45,154 nucleotides of DNA from Bacteroidota bacterium (GTDB taxonomy: Bacteria; Bacteroidota; Bacteroidia; Chitinophagales; Saprospiraceae): contig JANSWP010000058.1 of the NCBI GenBank assembly GCA_024743405.1, forward strand, positions 1-45,154, given 5' to 3'. How positions within the stretch are numbered: position 1 is the first letter of the stretch; each line of letters begins with the position of its first letter. Shown here piece after piece: positions 1-8,464 of the stretch. Position numbers and translations under genes: made by a program. The notes under the pieces were generated by a model. It was given only the letters and a program-made list of their open reading frames with translations, had not been told where the DNA came from and ran no database searches.

Positions 1-27
1 AAAATTTTACAAATTGAGAATCAATGA
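1..27 (+). CDS. possible 3' end of an upstream gene
   Basis: Frame 1 is open from the window edge and reads KILQIENQ before a TGA at 25-27. The TGA overlaps an ATG at 24-26 (ATGA), as in translationally coupled genes. Eight residues are too few to name a family. An rsmE-type gene would fit my memory of DUF4159 neighbourhoods, but nothing visible proves it. Confidence 0.25.
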   Translation, partial: KILQIENQ

Positions 28-149
28 TTTATGGTTCTGGCGATAAATTATTAAGGGAGTTTGCCGAGGCAAATGACCGCAATAATTTGAAAGGCAGGTT
101 CATAAAGCGTTGGTTTTTAGGAAGTAAAAATTTAGACATACCGTTATAA
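24..149 (+). CDS. small 41-residue ORF, unknown
   Basis: This ORF runs from ATG at 24 to TAA at 147-149. It starts by ATGA overlap with the frame that ends at 27 and stops 21 bp before the DUF4159 gene. The product is basic, with RNNLKGRFIKRW in its second half. It has no signal peptide or recognisable motif. It may be a small protein or the displaced tail of a frameshifted upstream gene. Confidence 0.25.
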   Translation: MIYGSGDKLLREFAEANDRNNLKGRFIKRWFLGSKNLDIPL

Positions 150-170
150 CATCGATTCTAATAATCAATT

Positions 171-830
171 ATGCGTATTTTAATATTATCGATTTTATCG
201 ATCATCACCCTTTCTTTTTCAATGAATGTCAATTCGCCTTCTTTAAAAATGGCTTTATTAAAATACAACGGCGGTGGCGATTGGTACTCAAATCCAACTG
301 CTTTGCCAAACCTAGCACGTTTTTGTAATGACGAATTAGGAACCGCTTTTAGTCCAGATTATGCGACTGTAGAAGTTGGAAGTGCTGATTTGTTTAATTA
401 TTCATTTGTGCATATGACTGGTCATGGAAATGTGGTTTTCTCAGATGCCGAGGCAGAAAACTTAAGAAATTACCTTATTGGGGGTGGCTTTTTACATGTT
501 GATGATAATTATGGTATGGACAGATATGTTCGACCGGCTTTGAAAAAAGTTTTTCCTGAATTGGAGTTAATTGAATTGCCCTTTGAGCATGAGATTTACA
601 AGCAAAAATTTAGGTTTACCAAAGGCGTACCAAAAATCCACAAACACGATGATAAGCCTCCTCAAGGTTTAGGTTTATTGTGGGAAGGTCGTTTGGTGGT
701 TTTTTATTCTTTTGAAAGTGATTTAGGTGATGGTTGGGAAGATCCAGATGTACATAGAGATCCTGCAGAATTGAGAAGGAAAGCGCTTCAAATGGGGGCT
801 AATATTGTACAGTATGTCTTTCAACAGTAA
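171..830 (+). CDS. DUF4159 domain-containing secreted protein
   Basis: This 219-residue protein has an N-terminal hydrophobic segment (about residues 1-18) that looks like a signal peptide. The rest matches the DUF4159 family, which has a class I glutamine-amidotransferase-like fold and no defined activity. Visible family features are the ALLKYNGGGDW start of the domain, FVHMTGHGN, the glycine-rich turn followed by LHVDDNYG, and the closing LRRKALQMGANIVQY. Its length is normal for the short single-domain Bacteroidota form. A strong hairpin terminator follows and faces the convergent ferredoxin gene. The role is unknown; a periplasmic protein is the likeliest reading. Confidence 0.85.
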   Translation: MRILILSILSIITLSFSMNVNSPSLKMALLKYNGGGDWYSNPTALPNLARFCNDELGTAFSPDYATVEVGSADLFNYSFVHMTGHGNVVFSDAEAENLRNYLIGGGFLHVDDNYGMDRYVRPALKKVFPELELIELPFEHEIYKQKFRFTKGVPKIHKHDDKPPQGLGLLWEGRLVVFYSFESDLGDGWEDPDVHRDPAELRRKALQMGANIVQYVFQQ

Positions 831-854
831 TCGAAAGCGTATTCCAGAATTCAA

Positions 855-893
855 TAAAAATGCCGATGATAATATCAATCATCGGCATTTTTA
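855..893. terminator. bidirectional intrinsic terminator
   Basis: AAAAATGCCGATGA (856-869) pairs perfectly with 879-892 across a 9-nt loop, with A-rich and T-rich arms that serve both strands. It lies between the convergent DUF4159 and ferredoxin genes. Confidence 0.85.
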
Positions 894-926
894 ATTTTTG
901 ACCTAAAAAACAGCAGTCAGCAAATA

Positions 927-1247
927 TTATAGCCCTAACTCTTTTCTTTTAGCATCTGCGGTTGGAAGCGGATCTTTTTGTTCTGTAATTGGTTCCGCTC
1001 CTTCAGCCATCAATCGTTCTGATTCTTTAGCATTTAGTTCGATATAATGCTCTTGACCAGCGGGTACATCATCTTCTTCATAAATTGCTTCGACCGGACA
1101 TTCAGGTTCACAAGCTCCACAATCTATACATTCTTCAGGAGAGATAATCAACATCGTTTCCAATTCATAAAAACAATCAACAGGACATACAGTTACGCAG
1201 TCTGTAAATTTACATTTGACACAATTGTCACCAACTATAAAAGCCAT
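927..1247 (-). CDS. fdxA: 7Fe (3Fe-4S/4Fe-4S) ferredoxin
   Basis: This 106-residue cytoplasmic electron carrier is of the FdxA/Azotobacter FdI type. Cysteines at 9, 12, 17, 21 and 25 form the first cluster region ([14 protein letters not shown]). Those at 40, 43, 46 and 50 form the second ([12 protein letters not shown]). The order fits one 3Fe-4S and one 4Fe-4S cluster. The acidic C-terminal extension is typical of the family. The gene is monocistronic, with an exact Bacteroidota promoter at 1270-1300 and a shared terminator downstream. Family assignment is firm; the physiological partner cannot be told from the sequence. Confidence 0.92.
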   Translation of the reverse strand: MAFIVGDNCVKCKFTDCVTVCPVDCFYELETMLIISPEECIDCGACEPECPVEAIYEEDDVPAGQEHYIELNAKESERLMAEGAEPITEQKDPLPTADAKRKELGL

Positions 1248-1269
1248 ATTATTAATTTTTTGTTTGATT

Positions 1270-1300
1270 CAAAGGTAGTAATGCGATTGATATGACCAAA
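1270..1300 (-). promoter_or_regulatory. Bacteroidota promoter of fdxA
   Basis: On the minus strand, TTTG (1300-1297), exactly 19 nt, then TACCTTTG (1277-1270). This matches the Bacteroidota consensus TTTG-N19-TAnnTTTG. It lies 23 bp before the fdxA start codon. Confidence 0.8.
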
Positions 1301-1469
1301 ACTTTGCCATAAAATTTGGATTAAATTTTCCTTTTTTCAGCATTCCTTTCTTTAAGATATTCTATTCACCCCCTCTACAAATGTCACAGAATTGCAAGAA
1401 AGATCGACAATCTTTCTTGGTTATAAAACCCTTTCTATTTTCGTTCCATTTTTCATCAAACACTAAAAT

Positions 1470-3296
1470 ATGCACAAGCTTATTGCTTTTAGTTTATCAA
1501 TCCTAAGCCTTTCTCTTTTTGCACAAGATAACCCACCAAATATAGATTTACCAAATATTGTCATAAAGGAAAACCGACTAGAATTACCCTTTTCAGATGT
1601 TTCTAGATCGGTCAATATTATCACAAAAGCGCAAATAAAAAATCTACCAGTACAGAGTGTTCCTGAAATTCTGAGTTATATCGCTGGGGTCGATATTCGA
1701 CAAAGAGGAGCTCATGGCGTACAGGCAGATGTAGGCATTCGAGGTGGAGGTTTTGATCAAGTTTTGATTCTAGTGAATGGTATCAAATTGATCGACCCTC
1801 AAACAGGGCATCACTTACTAAATTTACCTTTTGATACAGAAAATATTGAAAGAATTGAAGTCTTGAAAGGTCCAGGTGCGCGAATTTATGGTCAAAATGC
1901 TTTTGCAGGTGCCATTAATATAGTAACTAAAGTTCCTAATAATAATTATGTAAAAATTGGCGCCCAAGCAGGACAAAATGGTCTAGGCGGCGGTAATTTA
2001 TCAGTGGCTTTAGCGAAAGAAAATTTCCAGCAATATTTTTCTGTCAGTAAAGATTTTTCTGATGGATACCGACACAATACAGATTATGATATCACCAACT
2101 ATTTTTATCAAAATAATTTTCAAAGTTCAGTTGGGAATTTCTCTTTAATCGCAGGGCATACCGAGCGTGAATTCGGTGCTAATGGATTTTATGCGAGTCC
2201 TGATTTTACAGAACAATATGAGGAAGTAAAGACTTCATTATTGGCATTGCAACATGAAGTAACTAAAGGAAATTGGACTTCAAAAACTCGTTTTTTTTGG
2301 CGCCAAAATAAAGATGATTACATTTTTGTTCGTGAAAACCCTTCTCTTTACCACAACATTCACAAAAGCAATGTTTTGGGCATTGAAACCCACACAACTT
2401 ACCAAAGCAAACTAGGGATAACTGGATTAGGGGTTGAAGTCAACAAAATGTACCTTGAAAGTAATAATCTTGGGGATCAGGATCGATTGGTGTTGAGTGC
2501 TTTTGCGGAACATCGTTTTCAATTTTTGGATAGATTCGATATTACGCCAGGAGTTTCTTTGAATGATTATTCGGATTTTGGAACACAAATTTTTCCAGGA
2601 ATTGATATTGGAGTCACTCTAAAAGATAATTTAAAGCTTTTCGGAAATGCGGGTTACACTTGGCGTATTCCCACCTTCACGGATCTATTTTATGAAGATC
2701 CTTCCAATGAAGGGAATCCTGATTTGCAACCAGAAGAAGCTTTTTCATATGAAGGAGGGATAAAATGGTCGAAAGGGGGCATCCAAATTCAAGCAAGCTA
2801 TTTTAATCGAAATAGTGAGAATCTCATTGACTGGACAAAAGTAGCGGATACGTTGCGTTGGAAACCGAATAATTTGAATGAGGTAACCATGAGTGGTCTA
2901 GACATATCAGCAGATTTATTTTTTCCAATTTTATTAAATAGTGATACTTGGCTACAGCGATTAAATATTGGATATACTTATATAGATGCAGACGTTCAGA
3001 CTTCTGAATCAGCGATTTCAAGATATGTTTTAGAGAATTTAAAACACCAATTTGTATTAGGTTTTGAATACCGAATAGGGCAATTCTTTTTCCATAATAT
3101 CAGGTTTCGATATTCCGATCGAGCTTCTTTGGAAGATTATTCGGTTGTGGATTCAAAGTTCATTTATCGCAAAGGAAACACCGAACTCTTTTTGGAAGCG
3201 ACCAATCTTTTTGATACAGACTATAAAGAGACCAATTTGGTACCTATGCCAGGTCGTTGGGTAAAATTTGGAGGTAGTTATCGATTTGAATTATAA
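1470..3296 (+). CDS. TonB-dependent outer-membrane receptor
   Basis: This 608-residue outer-membrane transporter takes up a ligand using TonB/ExbBD energy. It has a signal peptide (about residues 1-18, ending LFAQ), a plug domain and a beta-barrel. The plug shows SVNIITKAQIKNLPVQSVPEIL, VGIRGGGFDQVLILVNG and IERIEVLKGPGARIYG. The barrel ends in the aromatic-rich strand GRWVKFGGSYRFEL. It lacks the N-terminal carboxypeptidase-like domain and the SusD partner of SusC-type receptors. This fits the shorter BtuB/siderophore-like group. The substrate cannot be assigned, and no cobalamin or siderophore genes lie nearby. A 160-bp inverted-repeat element and a terminator follow. Confidence 0.88.
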   Translation: MHKLIAFSLSILSLSLFAQDNPPNIDLPNIVIKENRLELPFSDVSRSVNIITKAQIKNLPVQSVPEILSYIAGVDIRQRGAHGVQADVGIRGGGFDQVLILVNGIKLIDPQTGHHLLNLPFDTENIERIEVLKGPGARIYGQNAFAGAINIVTKVPNNNYVKIGAQAGQNGLGGGNLSVALAKENFQQYFSVSKDFSDGYRHNTDYDITNYFYQNNFQSSVGNFSLIAGHTEREFGANGFYASPDFTEQYEEVKTSLLALQHEVTKGNWTSKTRFFWRQNKDDYIFVRENPSLYHNIHKSNVLGIETHTTYQSKLGITGLGVEVNKMYLESNNLGDQDRLVLSAFAEHRFQFLDRFDITPGVSLNDYSDFGTQIFPGIDIGVTLKDNLKLFGNAGYTWRIPTFTDLFYEDPSNEGNPDLQPEEAFSYEGGIKWSKGGIQIQASYFNRNSENLIDWTKVADTLRWKPNNLNEVTMSGLDISADLFFPILLNSDTWLQRLNIGYTYIDADVQTSESAISRYVLENLKHQFVLGFEYRIGQFFFHNIRFRYSDRASLEDYSVVDSKFIYRKGNTELFLEATNLFDTDYKETNLVPMPGRWVKFGGSYRFEL

Positions 3297-3336
3297 AACT
3301 GTTTGTAAAAACACCCTTCCCAACTCCATTATATAA

Positions 3337-3496
3337 TACGCTTTTCAATTACTGATATCGCACATAAAATGCTGCCTTTGATTTTATACTTCGTTGAAAA
3401 GCCTCGTGAGAACTTTGGCTATCACTACTTTTTTCGCCTCGTCTAAAACCAAAATCAATAATTTTATTTGTACGACATCCATAACTGGAAAGCGTA
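3337..3496. repeat. 160-bp TIR element, type IV TIR
   Basis: The ends 3337-3364 and 3469-3496 are inverted repeats (TACGCTTT.CA.TTA..GAT.TCG.ACA, 22 of 28 matching). The region 3392-3444 is a diverged version of the 53-bp core found in the elements at 4870 and 10354 (CGTTGAAAA ... TCGCCTCGTCT). It begins 55 bp from the left end and stops 52 bp from the right end, the same offsets as in the 4870 element. There is no coding capacity, although a spurious 71-codon ORF crosses it on the minus strand. Confidence 0.65.
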
Positions 3497-3501
3497 TATT
3501 T

Positions 3502-3544
3502 ATCCAGGTTTTCGGCACAGAAACTGAAAACCTGGATTTTTTTT
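3502..3544 (+). terminator. intrinsic terminator after TonB receptor
   Basis: ATCCAGGTTTTC (3502-3513) pairs perfectly with GAAAACCTGGAT (3526-3537), followed by a run of eight T. It lies just beyond the 160-bp element. Confidence 0.8.
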
Positions 3545-3668
3545 ACCTTTAGGAAACGATTCAAAACTTCTTATTTCTGAGCAAAACAATCTTCTTTACG
3601 CACAATTCCTATTTCATTTTGATATCTCAAGTGAATTAAAGTCTTTTCAAAATTGTAAAGCGTTAACC

Positions 3669-4856
3669 ATGAAATGGATTGGAATTTTAGGAATATTATT
3701 AGTTACTATTTTTGGTACACACTGCTCTTCCAATTTAGATGATGACCTTAATGGTTCAACATCAGACCAACTAAAAATTGACACCTTAGTCAGTGCGCTT
3801 CCTTTAACCGTCTCCGTACCTAGGGATAACCCAATTACGCAAGCCAAAATTGAATTAGGAAGATTGCTTTTTTACGACCCAATCTTATCGGGAGAAAAGG
3901 ATGTTGCTTGTGCCACCTGCCATCACCCTAATAATGGTTATGCCGAATTTCGCGATATTTCTATTGGTGTAAACGGGAAGGGGCTTGGTAGTCAACGAGT
4001 TTTTAAACAGCCTAATGATATTCCATTTGTAAAGAGAAATTCTCAGACTATTCTTAATACGGCGTTCAACGGCATAGACCCAAATAATAAATACGACCCT
4101 ACAAATGCCCCCATGTTTTGGGATATTCGAACGAAAAGTCTGGAATTGCAAGCTTTGGAACCAATAAAGGCGCTTGAAGAAATGAAAGGGCATCACTTTA
4201 GTCAAAAAGGAATTCTTGAGGAAATCATCACTAGATTAAATACCATCCCCGCTTATCAAACCCTCTTTAAAGATGCTTTTGGAGATACCGCAACCATCAA
4301 TCCGGTTAATTTGGGGAAAGCTATTGCTACTTTCGAAAGGACTCTTATTTCTAATAATTCAAGATTTGATCAATACATGAGGGGAGATAAAGATGCTATT
4401 TCGTTATCTGAGAAAGATGGATTTGCATTGTTCAAAAAAGTAGGTTGCATCAATTGTCATAATGGTCCAATGTTTTCCGATTTTAAAATCCACATTATTG
4501 GAGTTCCTTCAAATGATAAATTGACCGAAACAGATAAAGGCTTTGGAGAGCAATTTGGCTTTCGGACTCCCTCTCTTCGAAATCTTCGCTTCACCGCACC
4601 ATATATGCACAATGGAAGTCTTCAAGATTTGTTGAGTGTCATGGAATTTTACGAAGATGTTTCTGTCGGAAAAATTCGAAACCCCGATATTCCTAAAAGA
4701 AATATAGATCTCTTAATTCGAAAATTAAGATTGAAAGTTAAAGATATGCGGCCAATTATTTCATTTTTAAATTCCTTAAATGATGAAGCGTTTGACCAGA
4801 AAATTCCCGAAACTGTTCCTAGTGGTTTAAAGGTAGGCGGAGATATAAATATGTAG
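3669..4856 (+). CDS. di-heme cytochrome c peroxidase family lipoprotein
   Basis: This 395-residue protein belongs to the bacterial CCP/MauG family, which reduces peroxide or oxidises proteins in the periplasm. It carries two c-type heme sites: CATCH at 81-85 and CINCH at 260-264. The family signature TPSLRNLRFTAPYMHNGSL near residue 300 includes the histidine-containing turn of the second domain. The N-terminus is a lipoprotein signal with a lipobox ending at Cys19 (FGTHC), so it is probably membrane-anchored. The start at 3669 is chosen because it gives this signal. A 160-bp inverted-repeat element begins 13 bp after the stop. Confidence 0.9.
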   Translation: MKWIGILGILLVTIFGTHCSSNLDDDLNGSTSDQLKIDTLVSALPLTVSVPRDNPITQAKIELGRLLFYDPILSGEKDVACATCHHPNNGYAEFRDISIGVNGKGLGSQRVFKQPNDIPFVKRNSQTILNTAFNGIDPNNKYDPTNAPMFWDIRTKSLELQALEPIKALEEMKGHHFSQKGILEEIITRLNTIPAYQTLFKDAFGDTATINPVNLGKAIATFERTLISNNSRFDQYMRGDKDAISLSEKDGFALFKKVGCINCHNGPMFSDFKIHIIGVPSNDKLTETDKGFGEQFGFRTPSLRNLRFTAPYMHNGSLQDLLSVMEFYEDVSVGKIRNPDIPKRNIDLLIRKLRLKVKDMRPIISFLNSLNDEAFDQKIPETVPSGLKVGGDINM

Positions 4857-4869
4857 AGTACTCAACTTA

Positions 4870-5029
4870 GGGAGGAGGAAAAATATAACCTACCCATCTT
4901 ACTTGTTATTTTTCCTTTATGCATCGTTAAAAATACTCACCATACCTATGCGTATGTCTGTGTTTTTTATCTCGTCTAAAGAAAAATTATCTCTTTAAAA
5001 TTTGGGTAGCTTATTTATTTCCTCCTCCC
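4870..5029. repeat. 160-bp TIR element, type III TIR
   Basis: The ends 4870-4896 and 5003-5029 are inverted repeats starting GGGAGGAGGAAA (24 of 27 matching). The element is flanked on both sides by TTA (4867-4869 and 5030-5032). The core at 4925-4977 (CGTTAAAAATACTCACC ... CTCGTCT) closely matches the cores of the elements at 10354 and 44991, although the terminal repeats are unrelated to theirs. Its central hairpin is CATAC/GTATG. No ORF. Confidence 0.75.
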
Positions 5030-5080
5030 TTATTAGCATAAAACCTATCCAAAATCAAATCGATTTTTTCATCAAAAGGC

Positions 5081-5140
5081 TCTCTCCAAAAGAAATTTTC
5101 GCGCAGCAGGAGGGTGGATTTCATAAGGGAGCAATAGAGA
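5081..5140. repeat. ~60-bp dispersed repeat, copy 1 of 3
   Basis: It begins TCTCTCC, contains AAAGAAATTTTCGC, then GTGGATTTCATAAG, and ends ATAGAGA. The same order of motifs occurs at 43860-43919 and, more diverged, at 15790-15846. Short inverted ends (TCTCT/AGAGA) and partial internal complementarity suggest a small hairpin element. Confidence 0.5.
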
Positions 5141-5591
5141 ATTTCTATTTGACCTTTTTGTGAAATGAAATAAAAAAAGAAGCAGTCGTTAATGCAAATT
5201 TATTTTGTCCGAGAACCTTCTTCTAAAAAAAACAGCATTGATTATTTCTCTTTAAACTAATTTTTGGCTGGTCGAACCTAAAGAATCGAATCTAATGCTT
5301 CCATTATTTTAGGAAAAAATCATTGCATTTGCTTATCTTTGTTCTAAACTTGATGTTATCGATCTATATATTTAAGGACAATTTCGAAAAGATTAGCATG
5401 TAATTATTATTTCTATTTTCAAAATAAATAGCAAACAATTCATCCGTTCAGATAGTTTGTATTAACTTTAGGTCAGGATATCTCACCACAAACTTGAAAT
5501 AGTTAGATTGAAAACATAAATGTTATTTTCCTTAGCCCTATAATCTCCTACTTCTAGCTATTTTTATTAAATACAAAAATCTAAACAAAAT
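5141..5591 (+). other. gene-free upstream region of the desaturase
   Basis: This is an AT-rich stretch of 451 bp with no ORF or repeat seen. TATCTTTG at 5334-5341 matches the Bacteroidota -7 element, but no TTTG sits 19 nt upstream, so it is only a weak promoter candidate. It would give a leader of about 240 nt. Confidence 0.3.
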
Positions 5592-6716
5592 ATGACCGCA
5601 TCTTTTGTTAAATTCAACAAAAAAGACCGCCCCGAATTTTATAAAGAATTAAACCAAAGAGTAAATAAGTATTTTAAAGAAAACGACATTTCCAAATATG
5701 CTAATCTCAATATGAAATTGAAAACAGTGTTTATGGTTAGTTTGTATTTCATTCCATTCGCATTGTTACTTTTTGGTGGTTTTACTTCTATTTGGACAAT
5801 TACAGCTTTGTGGGCTATCATGGGATTTGGAATGTCTGGTATTGGACTTACTATTATGCATGATGCCAATCATGGGTCTTATTCTAAAAATAAAAATGTC
5901 AATAGAGCACTTGGTACATTTATTAATTTCATTGGTGGCTATCATGTAACATGGAAGATTCAACATAATGTACTCCATCATTCGTTTACCAATATACATG
6001 AACTCGACGAAGATTTGAATCAGAAGGTTATGCGCCTTTCTCCCAACCAAGAAAGAAAAGCTTTCCATAGGTATCAGGCTTATTATACCCCTTTCCTTTA
6101 TGGGCTTTTATCTATATTTCGGTTTTTGGTAAAAGACTTTCAACAACTTTTCAGATATCATAAAAGTAATTTATTGGGAGGGCAAGGACACACTTTTAAT
6201 ACTGCTTTTGCTCAAATCATTTTTAATAAAGTTACTTATTTCATAGTCACCTTTGTACTACCAATTATTATTTTAGATTTTCCATGGTGGCAGTTATTAT
6301 TAGGCTTTTTATTAATGCATTTTATCTGTGGATTAATTTTAGCATTTGTATTCCAGCCTGCTCATGTAGTAGATGAAAATGATTTTTTTGTGGTTGAGGA
6401 GAATGGTAGTCTAGAAAATAATTGGGCGATTCATGAAATGAAAACAACTACTAATTTTGCAAACGATAGTACTATATTTACGTGGTTAGTTGGTGGTTTA
6501 AATTATCAGATTGAACATCATTTATTTCCAAATGTTTGTCATGTTCACTATCGTGATATATCCAAAATTGTGAAGGCTACTGCTCAAGAATTTGATGTTC
6601 CTTATTATGCACACAAGACTTTTTTTGATGCTTTAAAAAGCCATTTTCAATTTCTTCATGAATTAGGTACAGGGGAGTATGATCGAAAGAAAGCTAAGTT
6701 GGTTTTGGCAAAATAA
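5592..6716 (+). CDS. acyl-lipid/acyl-CoA fatty acid desaturase
   Basis: This 374-residue integral membrane di-iron enzyme introduces a double bond into fatty acyl chains. The three histidine boxes of the family are present: HDANH at 90-94, HNVLHH at 125-130 and QIEHH at 306-310. The Q in the third box is typical of the front-end (delta-6-like) and linoleoyl-CoA desaturase group. No cytochrome b5 domain is fused. Membrane pairs lie around residues 48-85 and 218-255. The gene stands alone with its own terminator. Substrate and regiospecificity cannot be read from sequence; adjusting membrane fluidity is the usual role. Confidence 0.9.
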   Translation: MTASFVKFNKKDRPEFYKELNQRVNKYFKENDISKYANLNMKLKTVFMVSLYFIPFALLLFGGFTSIWTITALWAIMGFGMSGIGLTIMHDANHGSYSKNKNVNRALGTFINFIGGYHVTWKIQHNVLHHSFTNIHELDEDLNQKVMRLSPNQERKAFHRYQAYYTPFLYGLLSIFRFLVKDFQQLFRYHKSNLLGGQGHTFNTAFAQIIFNKVTYFIVTFVLPIIILDFPWWQLLLGFLLMHFICGLILAFVFQPAHVVDENDFFVVEENGSLENNWAIHEMKTTTNFANDSTIFTWLVGGLNYQIEHHLFPNVCHVHYRDISKIVKATAQEFDVPYYAHKTFFDALKSHFQFLHELGTGEYDRKKAKLVLAK

Positions 6717-6753
6717 TCCTTTTTTAATATAAGAAAAACGATACCAATACTAC

Positions 6754-6797
6754 AGAAAGTCACTGAGCCTAAGCACGGGCTCAGTGACTTTCTTTTT
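6754..6797 (+). terminator. intrinsic terminator of desaturase gene
   Basis: AGAAAGTCACTGAGCC (6754-6769) pairs perfectly with 6778-6793 over an 8-nt loop, followed by T-rich sequence. The stem is 16 bp. Confidence 0.85.
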
Positions 6798-7174
6798 GTC
6801 AGCTTTCCTATTTTTCCTCCCCTCAATTGTTTTTTTAGCCACAATAAAAATATCATCAACCAAAATGATAAATATCATTTATGGTTTATTAGGACTTTTG
6901 TATTGTCACCACAATAACTGAGGAATAGTGAAATATGCGAGATTAATACATTAACTAAAGTGGTACTGAGACAAATCTCGTGGGAAAGTAAAATCTCTCC
7001 TCACCCTGTTAACTACCAAAAGGGATTCAGCCCAACTGCGGGAAAGTACCCTTGAGGGAATAAAAGAGTGAGGGTAGGTAAAGAGACCACAGGATTTTCT
7101 AAGAACCATTAAAGTTTCTAAAAACTATAAAAATGGTGACATTAAGTAACAAAACCCTAGTCTAAGAGTACTAG
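6798..7174. other. intergenic stretch with nothing recognisable
   Basis: No ORF, terminator or clear repeat is seen. In-frame stops, including TAG at 7172-7174, block upstream extension of the SnoaL-like frame. A short inverted pair (TGTCACCA near 6905, TGGTGACA near 7134) was noticed but is too short to interpret. Confidence 0.3.
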
Positions 7175-7228
7175 TACTGGGAAGCCATTAGTGGCAAAGA
7201 AAAAACTCCTGCTATCAGTAAGATTTAC

Positions 7229-7519
7229 GTGAGCGATCCCGAATTATTAGGGCATATTGCTTTTTTTGAGGCAGCCTTCCCGAAATATGAATTGCTCGCA
7301 AATGATACTATTTGTGAAGACAATAAAGTTGTCATTCGTGGTCGCTTTAAAGGTGTACATAAAGGAACCCTTATGGGCATTCCACCCACTCAAAAATCAA
7401 TTGAAGTACCCTTCTCTATTATTTATCAAATAGCGGATGGGAAGATCAATAAAAGTTGGACTTTCCTTGATCGAATGGAATTGATGGATCAACTTGTAGT
7501 AAATCCAGCGAATAATTGA
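7229..7519 (+). CDS. SnoaL-like (NTF2-fold) protein, N-terminally short
   Basis: The 96 residues cover the later part of a SnoaL/ester-cyclase-like NTF2 fold. They include AAFPKYELLANDTICEDNKVVIRGRFKG, then GIPPTQKSIEVPFSIIYQIADGKI and LDRMELMDQL. Full-length relatives have roughly 30-45 more residues at the N-terminus, with the first helix and strand. Here the frame is open only from 7175, after the TAG at 7172-7174, and offers just a GTG start at 7229. It is therefore probably a decayed or frameshifted gene rather than an intact enzyme. The upstream sequence shows no recognisable N-terminal half in another frame. Confidence 0.5.
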   Translation: MSDPELLGHIAFFEAAFPKYELLANDTICEDNKVVIRGRFKGVHKGTLMGIPPTQKSIEVPFSIIYQIADGKINKSWTFLDRMELMDQLVVNPANN

Positions 7520-7625
7520 AAAGGGTATAAGTTTGTAGGGTATAACGACTAAGCTAGGTAGATTGACACATGTAGGTTTAGAGGCTTGGACACCATTGGC
7601 TTAGAATTATTTATTGCAATATTAC

Positions 7626-7730
7626 AGTGGTTTCTTATGTGAAATCTGGGGCAGCAAAGCCGCCAAAAAGGTCTCCTTGCGCATGAATATTTCGTTGAGG
7701 TAGGTACCGCTTTCACATGAGAAACCACTG
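7626..7730. repeat. short TIR element (CAGTGGTTTCTCATG type)
   Basis: The ends AGTGGTTTCTTATGTGAAA (7626 on) and TTTCACATGAGAAACCACT (to 7729) are near-perfect inverted repeats. The interior, in reverse complement, matches parts of the 161-bp element at 15629-15789: CAACGAAATATTC and GGCTTTGCTGCC. This is a shorter relative that lacks the long palindrome. No gene. Confidence 0.65.
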
Positions 7731-7774
7731 CTCTAAACTTACTCAAAGGCGTAAGCACGAAACAGGGAATCTAA

Positions 7775-8359
7775 TTATCCTTTCAGTTTAAAATGATCTA
7801 CTTCAATAACTTTTCCTGAAGGCAATTTATCTAAAGTAATGCCACCAATACGAACACGAACTAACCTTAATGTAGGAAATCCTACGGCGGCACTCATTTT
7901 ACGCACTTGCCTAAACTTCCCTTCGTTTATAGTTATCGATAACCAACTTGTTGGTCCATGTCTTTCATGCCTTATTATTTTTGGTGGTGTCTCGAAAATA
8001 GGAGCTGGATCCAAACGGTTCGCTTTACAAGGTAGGGTCATATACTTATTACTTCTGGTACTTATTTCTACACCAACCTTTAACTGCTCTATTGCTTCAT
8101 TCGTAATTTCACCATCTACTTGAATATAATACTCCTTTTCTACCTTTCGACTTCGAACTACTGCACTAGTTTTTCCATCAGTAGTTAATAACAACAAACC
8201 CTCTGAGTTTTCATCTAATCGACCAATAGACATAGTTCCTTCAGGAAAATCATAGAGCGTGCCCAATAATTTTTTGTTTCTTCTCCTATTTTGGTTATTA
8301 ATAAATTGAGAAAGATATCCGAAAGGCTTATGTATAATAAAATGACGATGTTTGACCAT
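7775..8359 (-). CDS. rluE: 23S rRNA pseudouridine synthase, RluE/RsuA family
   Basis: This 194-residue enzyme isomerises a uridine in large-subunit rRNA. The catalytic loop GRLDE lies at 46-50 with Asp49 as nucleophile, followed by SEGLLLLTTDG. Further signatures are EKEYYIQVDG and the end motif EGKFRQVRKMSAAVGFPTLRLVRVRIG. As in E. coli RluE, there is no N-terminal S4 domain; RsuA, RluB and RluF have one. Position U2457 is inferred from the RluE resemblance. The gene is transcribed leftward behind the amylase gene, with a 105-bp gap. Confidence 0.85.
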   Translation of the reverse strand: MVKHRHFIIHKPFGYLSQFINNQNRRRNKKLLGTLYDFPEGTMSIGRLDENSEGLLLLTTDGKTSAVVRSRKVEKEYYIQVDGEITNEAIEQLKVGVEISTRSNKYMTLPCKANRLDPAPIFETPPKIIRHERHGPTSWLSITINEGKFRQVRKMSAAVGFPTLRLVRVRIGGITLDKLPSGKVIEVDHFKLKG

Positions 8360-8464
8360 TCAAATGATTAGATTTATTTGTGTTTTGAGAAGAATACTTT
8401 TGGAAAGTAAAAGGAAGAGTAATTGATTCTTGACTTTTTGTATAATGGTAATTTTCTTGAATAA

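Noticed and set aside
3349-3564. 71-codon minus-strand ORF
   Set aside because: It covers the 160-bp element and the downstream terminator; it is a by-product of the palindromic sequence.
6905-7141. possible element bounded by TGTCACCA/TGGTGACA
   Set aside because: An 8-bp inverted pair over 230 bp in AT-rich sequence is not distinguishable from chance, and no second copy was seen.
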